A DNA stretch of 64,000 nucleotides, taken from Hydractinia symbiolongicarpus. Its lineage: Eukaryota > Cnidaria > Hydrozoa > Anthoathecata > Hydractiniidae. Every line of letters starts with the position of its first letter. Position 1 is the stretch's first letter. Both the position numbers and the translations under genes were made by a program. The stretch spans positions 28,894,001 through 28,958,000 of the forward strand of contig NC_079883.1 in the NCBI RefSeq assembly GCF_029227915.1, in the 5' to 3' direction. The notes beneath the pieces are model-generated. The model saw only the letters and a program-made list of their open reading frames with translations, had not been told where the DNA came from and searched no databases. Below are positions 52,231 to 61,340 of this stretch, in pieces.

Positions 52231-53146
52231 GCTCTGTTGTAGCGCTTTTTTTAAAAATTTAGATAAATAAGTCTTTTTTTACTGTGGGACCAATCCTGTC
52301 CGTTAGCACGCACTGAAGAAATAGAGACATTCTCAAAAGCTAAATCTCATTGACTTCGTGGCGGTATCAATCCGTTTGAGATACAACAGCTGCGTCACAT
52401 ATTCGTACCAACATGTGTTTACTGACATTTTTGCGGTATTACTCACTTATATCGCTTTTAACAATGAAATGATTGGCTGTGGGACTTAATTGAACTAACT
52501 TTGGCCTGTAACCTTATAAATGCGATAAGTGAGCCAACTGGAATGCAAGAAATAACATTCTTCTTACTTTGACATGATTGTTGAAACTCAGCGATTACAC
52601 TGGGCGCTGTGGAAGCGCTTCATTTAAAAATTGAGATAAATAAGTCATTTTTTACTGTGGGATTAATCCTAGCCGTTATCGCGCGCTGAAGAAATAGAGA
52701 CAGTTTCAAAAACTACATTTCAATGACGTTCTAACTTTATCAGTACGTTTGAGTTACAACCGTTGCGTCACATATTCGTACCAACATGTATTTAGCGATA
52801 TTTTTCCGCTATTACAATGTTGCATCGCTTTCAACAATGAAACGATTGACTGTGGGACTTAATTGAACTAACTTTGGCCTGTGACCTTATAAATGTGATA
52901 AGTGAGCCAACTGGACTCCAAGAAATAACATTCTTCTTACTTTGACATGATTGTTGGAAATCAGCGATTACACTGGGCCCTTTGGAAGCGGTTCATTTCA
53001 AAATTTAGATAAATAAGTCATTTTTTACTGTGGGATCAATCCAATCCGTTATTGCGCGCTGAAGAAATAAAGACAGTTTCAAGAACTACATTTCAATGAC
53101 TTTCTAGCGGTATCAGTCCGTTTGAGTTACAACCGTTGCGTCACAT
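51655..53146 (+). repeat. 4-monomer tandem duplication, copy 1 (1,492 bp)
   Basis: Two directly adjacent copies have an offset of exactly 1,492: CGGTGGGACTTATTTAAAC at 51,731 and 53,223, and ACATGTGTTTACTGAC at 52,411 and 53,903. I saw no differences at the places compared. It includes the hybrid B monomer at about 52,240. Confidence 0.92.
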
Positions 53147-54638
53147 ATTCGTACCAACATGTATTTAGCGATATTTTTCTGATATTACTAGGTTGCATCG
53201 CTTTTAACAGTGAAACGATTGACGGTGGGACTTATTTAAACTAACTTTGGACTGTGACCTGATAAATGTGATAAATAAGAGAATTGGACTCCAAGAAGTA
53301 TCATTCTTCTTAATTTGAAATGATTGCCGGAACTCAGCTATTACACTGGGCGCTGTGGTAGCGCTTCATTTAAAAATTTAGATAAATAAGTCATTTTTTA
53401 CTGTGGGACCAATCCAATCCGTTATCGCGCGCTGAAGAAATAAAGACAGTTTCAAAAACTAAATTTCAATGACTTTAGAGCGGTATCAGTCCGTTTGAGT
53501 TACAACCGTTGGGTCACATATTCGTACCAACATGTATTTAGCGATATTTTTCCGCTATTACCATGTTGCATCGCTTTTAACAATGAAATGATTGACTGTG
53601 GGACTTAACTGAATTGATTCTGGACTGTGGCCATATAAATTCCATAAATGAGCCAATTGGACTCCAAGGAATCACATTCTTCTTAATTCGAGATGATTGC
53701 TGGAATTCAGCGAGTACACTATGCTCTGTTGTAGCGCTTTTTTTAAAAATTTAGATAAATAAGTCTTTTTTTACTGTGGGACCAATCCTGTCCGTTAGCA
53801 CGCACTGAAGAAATAGAGACATTCTCAAAAGCTAAATCTCATTGACTTCGTGGCGGTATCAATCCGTTTGAGATACAACAGCTGCGTCACATATTCGTAC
53901 CAACATGTGTTTACTGACATTTTTGCGGTATTACTCACTTATATCGCTTTTAACAATGAAATGATTGGCTGTGGGACTTAATTGAACTAACTTTGGCCTG
54001 TAACCTTATAAATGCGATAAGTGAGCCAACTGGAATGCAAGAAATAACATTCTTCTTACTTTGACATGATTGTTGAAACTCAGCGATTACACTGGGCGCT
54101 GTGGAAGCGCTTCATTTAAAAATTGAGATAAATAAGTCATTTTTTACTGTGGGATTAATCCTAGCCGTTATCGCGCGCTGAAGAAATAGAGACAGTTTCA
54201 AAAACTACATTTCAATGACGTTCTAACTTTATCAGTACGTTTGAGTTACAACCGTTGCGTCACATATTCGTACCAACATGTATTTAGCGATATTTTTCCG
54301 CTATTACAATGTTGCATCGCTTTCAACAATGAAACGATTGACTGTGGGACTTAATTGAACTAACTTTGGCCTGTGACCTTATAAATGTGATAAGTGAGCC
54401 AACTGGACTCCAAGAAATAACATTCTTCTTACTTTGACATGATTGTTGGAAATCAGCGATTACACTGGGCCCTTTGGAAGCGGTTCATTTCAAAATTTAG
54501 ATAAATAAGTCATTTTTTACTGTGGGATCAATCCAATCCGTTATTGCGCGCTGAAGAAATAAAGACAGTTTCAAGAACTACATTTCAATGACTTTCTAGC
54601 GGTATCAGTCCGTTTGAGTTACAACCGTTGCGTCACAT
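53147..54638 (+). repeat. 4-monomer tandem duplication, copy 2 (1,492 bp)
   Basis: This is the second copy of the preceding unit. It ends at about 54,640, where the sequence passes to TTTTTCCGCTATTACC in place of TTTTTCTGATATTACT. A third occurrence of the unit begins near 63,099 and runs off the window. Confidence 0.9.
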
Positions 54639-54969
54639 ATTCGTACCAACATGTATTTAGCGATATTTTTCCGCTATTACCATGTTGCATCGCTTTTAAC
54701 AATGAAACGATTGACTGTGGGACTTAACTGAATTGATTCTGGACTGTGGACTTATAAATTCGATAAATGAGCCAATTGGACTCCAAGGAATCACATTCTT
54801 CTTAATTCGAGATGATTGCTGGAATTCAGCGAGTACACTATGCTCTGTTGTAGCGCTTTTTTTAAAAATTTAGATCAATAAGTCTTTTTTTACTGTAGGA
54901 CCAATCCTGGCCGTTAGCACGCACTGAAGAAATAGAGGCATTCTCAAAAACTAAATCTCACTGACTTCG

Positions 54970-54980
54970 TGGCATATTCG
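54970..54980 (+). other. 36-bp deletion junction in a B1 monomer
   Basis: ACTTCGTGGCA joins directly to TATTCGTACCAACATG, losing the conserved GTATCAATCC...GTCACA stretch. The shared CA at the join is minimal microhomology. Phase markers at 54,809 and 55,146 are only 337 bp apart. Confidence 0.85.
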
Positions 54981-56881
54981 TACCAACATGTATTTAGCGA
55001 TAGTATTCGGATATTACTAGGTTGCATCGCTTTTAACAGTGAAACGTTTGACTGTGGGACTTAATTGAACTGATTTTGGAGTTTGACCTTATAAATGTGA
55101 TAAATGTGCCAGTTTGAATACAAGAAATAACAATCTTCTTAATTCGACATGATTGCTTGGATTCAGCGAGTGTACTATGCTCTGCGGTAGCACTTTTTTT
55201 TTAAATATTTAGATAAATAAGTCATTTTTTACTGTGGGACCAATCATGGCCGTTAGCACGCACTGAAGAAATAGAGATATTCTCAAAAACTACACCTCAT
55301 TGACTTCGTGGCGGTATCAATCCGTTTGAGATACAACAGCTGCGTTACATATTCGTACCAACATGTATTTAGTGACATATTTGCGATATTACTAAGTTAT
55401 ATCGCTTTTAACAATGAAATGATTGACTGTGGGACTTAATTGAACTAACTTTGGCCTGTGACCTTATAAATGTGATAAGTGAGCCAACTGGAATGCAAGA
55501 AATAACATTCTTCTTACTTTGACATGATTGTTGAAACTCAGCAATTACACTGGGCGCTGTGGTAGCGCTTCATTTAAAAATTGAGATAAATAAGTCATTT
55601 TTTACTGTGGGACCAATCCAATCCGTTATCGCGCGCTGAAGAAATAGAGACAGTTTCAAGAACTACATTTCAATGACTTTCTAGCGGTATCAGTCCGTTT
55701 GAGTTACAACCGTTGGGTCACATATTCGTACCAACATGTATTTAGCGATATTTTTCCGCTATTACCATGTTGCATCGCTTTCAACAATGAAACGATTGAC
55801 TGTGGGACTCAACTGAATTGATTCTGGACTGTGACCTTATAAATTCGATAAATGAGCCAATTGGACTCCAAGGAATCACATTCTTCTTAATTCGAGATGA
55901 TTGCTGGAATTCAGCGAGTACACGATGCTCTGTTGAAGCGCTTTTTTTAAAAATTTAGATCAATAAGTCTTTTTTTACTGTGGGACTAATCCAATCCGTT
56001 ATCGCGCGCTGAAGAAATAGAGACAGTTTCAAGAACTACATTTCTATGACTTTCTAGCGGTATCAGTCCGTTTGAGTTACAACCGTTGCGTCACATATTC
56101 GTCCCCACATGTATTTAGCGATAGTATTCGGATATTACTATTTTGCATCGCTTTTAACAGTGAAACGTTTGACTGTGGGACTTAATTAAACTGATTTTGG
56201 AGTTTGACCTTAAAAATGTGATAAATGTGCCAGTTTGAATACAAGAAATAACATTCTTCTTAATTCGACATGATTGCTTGGATTCAGCGAGTGCACTATG
56301 CTCTGTGGTAGCGCTTTTTTTTAAATTATTAGATAAATAAGTTCTTTTTCACTGTGGGACCAATCATGGCCGTTAGCACGCACTGAAGAAATAGAGATAT
56401 CCTTAAAAACTACATTTCAATGACTTTCTAGCGGTATCAGTCCGTTCGAGTTACAACGGTTGTGTCATATATTCTTACCAACATGTATTTAGTGACATTT
56501 TTCCGATATTACTAAGTTATATCGCTTTTAACAATGAAATGATTGACTGTGGGACTTAATTGAACTAACTTTGGCCTGTGACCTTATAAATGTGATAAGT
56601 GAGCCAACTGCACTCCAAGAACTAACATTCTTCTTACTTTGACTTGATTGTTGGAAATCAGCGATTACACTGGGCGCTGTGGAAGCGCTTCATTTAAAAT
56701 TTTAGATAAATAAGTCATTTTTTACTGTGGGACCAATCCTAGCCGTTATCGCGCGCTGAAGAAATAGAGACAGTTTCAAAAACTACATTCCAATGACTTT
56801 CTAGCAGTATCAATCCGTTTGAGATGCAACGGCCGCGTCACATATTCGTAACAACATGTATTTAGTGACATATTGGCGATA

Positions 56882-57245
56882 GTGGCGCCGTAGATTAGTG
56901 GTTATAGCTCTCGTACTCTGTGCGGGAGACCGGGGTTCGATTCCTCTTTACGGCGATTCAACATGGGCGAGTGAATGTTACCATAGCCCCGGGTTAACCC
57001 AAGCCATGTGAGGGAAATTGGGAAGATGGCACACTGTGTGGGCCGTTGGATGTTGCCGGGAGTTGTCTAGTAGAGCGCGGGCTCTAATTGGGTCTGTGTA
57101 GCTCAAAATGAGCATTAAATACTCTAGGACTCTCCATCTACGCCATGGCCCCTCCTGGAAATAATAGACAGGGTATATCCCTCGATATTTGTGAGGCTAG
57201 CCATGTAAAATATGCACATCTATCTATCTATCTATCTATCTATCT
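56882..57245 (+). mobile_element. tRNA-derived SINE with TATC tail inserted in the satellite
   Basis: A segment of about 364 bp is unrelated to the satellite. It starts with a tRNA-like head (56,887-56,955) carrying an internal pol III promoter: A-box-like TAGATTAGTGG and a perfect B box GGTTCGATTCC. An unrelated body of about 260 bp follows, containing CCCCGGGTTAACCC and GTGAGGCTAGCCATG, and then a (TATC)n tail. The satellite is broken at ...TTGGCGATA and resumes as ATATTACTAAG, so the insertion is in register with at most 3 bp (ATA) duplicated. SINEs are mobilised by partner LINEs. The tail differs from that of the LINE at 11.4-14.2 kb, so that LINE is probably not the partner. I do not recognise the body family. 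Confidence 0.88.
56887..56955 (+). ncRNA. tRNA-like head of the SINE (tRNA-Asp-like, degenerate)
   Basis: The sequence folds as a near-complete cloverleaf. The acceptor stem 56,887-56,893 pairs with 56,948-56,954 (GCCGTA/TACGGC). The anticodon stem CTCGT (56,910-56,914) pairs with GCGGG (56,922-56,926) using two G-U pairs. The T-arm is CGGGG-TTCGATT-CCTCT with one mismatch. The stretch GGGAGACCGGGGTTCGATTC resembles the 3' half of eukaryotic tRNA-Asp. The anticodon loop ACTCTGT lacks the normal U33, and the SINE body follows without a gap, so this is not a working tRNA gene. Confidence 0.75.
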
Positions 57246-57247
57246 AT
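57218..57247 (+). repeat. (TATC)n microsatellite tail of the SINE
   Basis: About seven TATC units end the SINE and merge into the satellite TATATTACTAAG. Simple tetranucleotide tails are common at SINE 3' ends. Confidence 0.9.
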
Positions 57248-58717
57248 ATTACTAAGTTATATCGCTTTTAACAATGAAACGATTGACTGTGGGACTTAAT
57301 TGAACTAACTTTGGTCTGTGACCTGATAAATGTGATAAACGAGCCCACTGGACTCCAAGGAATAACATTCTTCTTAAATTGACATGATTGCTGGATTTCA
57401 GTAAGTACACTATGCTCTGTGGTAGCGCTTTCTTTAAAAATTTAGATAAATAAGTCTTTTATTACTGTGGGACCAATCCAATCCGTTATCGCGCGTGGAA
57501 GAAATAGAGACAGTTTCAAGAACTACATTTCTATGACTTTCTAGCGGTATCAGTCCGTTTGAGTTACAACCGTTGCGTCACATATTCGTACCAACATGTA
57601 TTTAGCGATATTTTTCTGCTATTACCATGTTGCATCGCTTTCAACAATGAAACGATTGACTGTGGGACTTAACTGAATTGATTCTGGACTGTGACCTTAT
57701 AAATTTGATAAATGAGCCAATTGGACTCCAAGGAATCACATTCTTCTTAATTCGAGATGATTGCTGGAATTCAGCGAGTACACTATGCTCTGTTGTAGCG
57801 CTTTTTTTAAAAATTTAGATCAATAAGTCTTTTTTTACTGTGGGACCAATCATGGCCGTTAGCACGCACTGAAGAAATAGAGATATTCTCAAAAACTACA
57901 TTTCAATGACTTTCTAGCGGTATCAGTCCGTTCGAGTTACAACGGTTGTGTCATATATTCGTACCAACATGTATTTAGTGACATTTTTCCGATATTACTA
58001 AGTTATATCGCTTTTAACAATGAAATTATTGACTGTGGGACTTAATTGAACTAACTTTGGCCTGTGACCTTATAAATGTGATAAGTTAGCCAACTGGACT
58101 CCAAGAACTAACATTCTTATTACTTTGACTTGATTGTTGGAAATCAGCGATTACACTGGGCGCTGTGGAAGCGCTTCATTTAAAATTTTAGATTAATAAG
58201 TCATTTTTTACTGTAGGACCAATCCTAGCCGTTATCGCGCGCTGAAGAAATAGAGACAGTTTCAAAAACTACATTCCAATGACTTTCTAGCAGTATCAGT
58301 CCGTTTGAGTTACAACGGTTGCGTCACATATTCGTACCAACATGTATTTATTGACATTTTTCCGATATTACTAAGTTATATCGCTTTTAACAATGAAATG
58401 ATTGACTGTGGGACCTAATTGAACTAACATTGGCCTGTGACCTTATAAATGTGATAAGTGAGACAACTGGACTCAAGAAATAACATTCTTCTTACTTTGA
58501 CATGATTGTTGGAAATCAGCGATTACACTGGGCGCTTTGGAAGCGGTTCATTTCAAAATTTAGATAAATAAGTCATTTTTTACTGTGGGACCAACCCAAT
58601 CCGTTATCGCGCGCTGAAGAAATAGAGACAGTTTCAAGAACTACATTTCAATGACTTTCTGGCGGTATCAGGCCGTTTGAGTTACATCCGTTGCGTCACA
58701 TATTCGTACCAACATGT
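57246..58717 (+). repeat. Satellite family B between SINE and inverted fragment
   Basis: About four monomers of family B continue in register from the monomer interrupted by the SINE. They alternate B1 and B2 features (GCACGCACTG at about 57,860, CGCGCGCTG at about 58,238). The last monomer is cut within ACATGT at 58,712-58,717. Nothing else was seen in this stretch. Confidence 0.93.
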
Positions 58718-59025
58718 AACCGTTGTAACTCAAACGTACTGATACTGCCACGAAGTCAGTGAGATTTAGTTTTTTAGAATGCCTCTATTTCTTCAGTGCG
58801 TGCTAACGGCCAGGATTGGTCCTACAGTAAAAAAAGACTTATTGATCTAAATTTTTAAAAAAAGCGCTACCTCAGAGCATAGTGTACTCGCTGAATTCCA
58901 GCAATCATGTCGAATTAAGAAGAATGTGATTCCTTGGAGTCCAATTGGCTCATTTATCGAATTTATAAGGCCACAGTCCAGAATCAATTCAGTTAAGTCC
59001 CACAGTCAATCGTTTCATTGTTAAA
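58718..59025 (-). repeat. Inverted satellite fragment (~308 bp)
   Basis: This is the only place where the satellite runs on the minus strand. Read in reverse complement it is a class B1-type segment from ACAATGAAACGATTGACTG through CCAATCCTGGCCGTTAGC to GAGTTACAACGGTTA, closest to the type at 43,915-44,210 and 54,700-54,970. It replaces about 150 bp of a direct monomer, since markers 58,711 and 59,028 are 317 bp apart against 160 normally. It is therefore an inserted inverted copy, not a simple in-place inversion. The left join sits at the palindrome ACATGT; the right join shares TTAAA (59,021-59,025) with both partners. Confidence 0.93.
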
Positions 59026-60414
59026 TTGACATGATTGCTGGATTTCAGTAAGTACACTATGCTCTGTGGTAGCGCTTTTTTTAAAAATTTAGATAAATAA
59101 GTCTTTTTTTACTGTGGGACCAATCCTGTCCGTTAGCACGCACTGAAGAAATAGAGACATTCTCAAAAACTAAATCTCATTGACTTCGTGGCGGTATCAA
59201 TCCGTTTGAAGTACAACGGCTGCGTCACATATTCGTACCAACATGTATTTACTGACATTTTTCCGGTATTACTCAGTTATATCGCTTTTAACAATGAAAT
59301 GATTGACTGTGGGACTTAATTGAACTAACATTGGCCTGTGACCTTATAAGTGTGATAAGTGAGCCAACTGGACTCCAAGAAATAACATTCTTCTTACTTT
59401 GACATGATTGTTGGAAATCAGCGATTACACTGGGCGCTTTGGAAGCGGTTCATTTCAAAATTTAGATAAATAAGTCATTTTTTACTGTGGAACCAATCCT
59501 GGCCGTTAGCACGCACTGAAGAAATAGAGACATTCTCAAAAACTACATCTCATTGACTTCTTGACGGTATCAATCCGTTTGGGATTCAACGGTTGCGTCA
59601 CATATTCGTACCAACATGTATGTAGTGACATTTTTCCGATATTACTAAGTTATATCGCTTTTATCAATGAAATGATTGACTGTGGGACTTAATTGAACTA
59701 ACTTTGGCCTGTGACCTTATAAATGTGATAAGTTAGCCAACTGGACTCCAAGAAATAACATTCTTCTTACTTTGAAATGATTGTTGGAAATCAGCGATTA
59801 CACTGGGCGCTGTGGAAGCGGTTCATTTAAAAATTTAGATAAATAAGTCTATTTTTACTATGGGACCAATCCTAGCCGTTATCGCGCGCTGAGGAAATAG
59901 AGACAGTTTCAAAAACTACATTTCAATGACATTCTAACGGTATCAGTCCGTTTGAGTTACAACGGTTGCGTCACATATTCGTACCAACATGTATTTAGCG
60001 ATATTTTTCCGCTATTACTATGTTGCATCGCTTTTAAGAGTAAAACGATTGACTGTGGGACTTAACTGAACTGATTCTCGACTGTGACCTTATAAATGCG
60101 ATAAATGAGCCAATTGGACTCCAAGGAATCACATTCTTCTTAATTCGAGATGATTGCTGGAGTTCAGCGAGTACACTATGCTCTGTGGTAGCACTTTTTT
60201 TAATAATTTAGATCAATAAGTCTTTTTTTACTGTAGGACCAATCCTGACCGTTAGCACTCACTGAAGAAATAGAGACATTCTCAAAAACTAAATTTCATT
60301 GACTTCCTGGGGGTATCGATCCGTTTGAGATACAACGGCTGCGTCACATATTTGTACCAACATGTATTTACTGACATTTTTCCGATATTACTAAGTTATA
60401 TCGCTTTTAAAAAT

Positions 60415-60425
60415 GAAATGAAAAA
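60415..60425 (+). other. Out-of-register junction between satellite segments
   Basis: AAAAATGAAATGA (the end region of one monomer) is joined to AAAAACTAATTCTCACTGAC (a mid-monomer position), jumping backwards in phase. The sequence right of the join matches 49,725 onward (offset 10,697) for about 150 bp, and then 45,071 onward (offset about 15,525). The region is a mosaic of array segments. Confidence 0.85.
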
Positions 60426-61340
60426 ACTAATTCTCACTGACTTCGTGGCAGTATCAATCCGTTTGAGATACAACGGTCGGGTCACATTTTCGTACCAACA
60501 TGTATTTAGCGATATTTTTCTGATATTACTAGGTTGCATCGCTTTTAACAGTGAAGCGATTGACGGTGGGACTTAATTAAACTAACTTTGGACTGTGAGC
60601 TGATAAATGTGATAAATGAGAGAATTGGACCCCAAGAAGTATCATTCTTCTTAATTTGAAATGATTGCCGGAACTCAGCAATTACACTGAGCGCTGTGGT
60701 AGCGCTTCATTTAAAAATTTAGATAAATAAGTCATTTTTTACTGTGGGACCAATCCTAGCCGTTATTGCGCGCTGAAGAAATAGAGACAGTTTCAAAAAC
60801 TACATTTCAATGACGTTCTAACGGTATCAGTCACTTTGAGTTACAACGGTTGTGTCACATATTCTTCCCCACATGTACTTAGCGATAGTATTCGGATATT
60901 ACTAGGTTGCATCGCTTTTAACAGTGAAACGTTTGACTGTGGGACTTAATTGAACTGATTTTGGAGTTTGACCTTATAAATGTGATAAATGTGCCAGTTT
61001 GAATACAAGAAATAACATTCTTCTTAATTCGACATGATTGCTTGGATTCAGCGAGTGTACTATGCTCTGTGGTAGCGCTTTTTTTTAAATCTTTAGATAA
61101 ATAAGTCCTTTTTTACTGTGGGACCAATCATGGCCGTTAGCACGCACTGAAGAAATAGAGATACTCTCAAAAACTACACCTCATTGACTTCGTGGCGGTA
61201 TCAATCCGTTTAAGATACAACGGCTGCGTCACATATTCGTACCAACATGTATTTAGTCACATATTTGCGATATTACTAAGTTATATCGCTTTTAACAATG
61301 AAACGATTGACTGTGGGACTTAATTAAACTAACTTTGGTC

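Larger units (their letters stand above)
15460..56881 (+). repeat. Satellite family B array, main block
   Basis: About 111 head-to-tail monomers of about 373 bp, related to family A but with different consensus bases (CGTACCAACATGTATTTAG, CTGTGACCTTATAAATG, ACTGTGGGACTTAATTG). Two monomer classes alternate irregularly. B1 has TATGCTCTGTGGTAGCGC, GTTAGCACGCACTG and ACTTCGTGGCGGTATCAATCC. B2 has GGGCGCTGTGGAAGCGC, GTTATCGCGCGCTG and TTTCTAGCGGTATCAGTCC. A third variant has CGTCCCCACATGCATTTAG and GAAACGTTTGACTG. HOR organisation is patchy, with several local periods. There is no gene in this stretch; short minus-strand open frames recur because the repeat recurs. Confidence 0.96.

Noticed and set aside
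56887-56955. Functional tRNA gene
   Set aside because: The anticodon loop lacks U33, the stems contain wobble pairs or mismatches, and a SINE body plus TATC tail follows directly.
58718-59025. Simple in-place inversion of one monomer
   Set aside because: The inverted piece is about 308 bp but occupies a gap of only about 150 bp in the direct array, so it must be an inserted reversed copy or a complex event.
60325-60576. 83-codon plus-strand open frame
   Set aside because: It spans the out-of-register satellite junction at 60,421 and consists of two copies of the same repeat segment fused. It is a by-product of the rearrangement.
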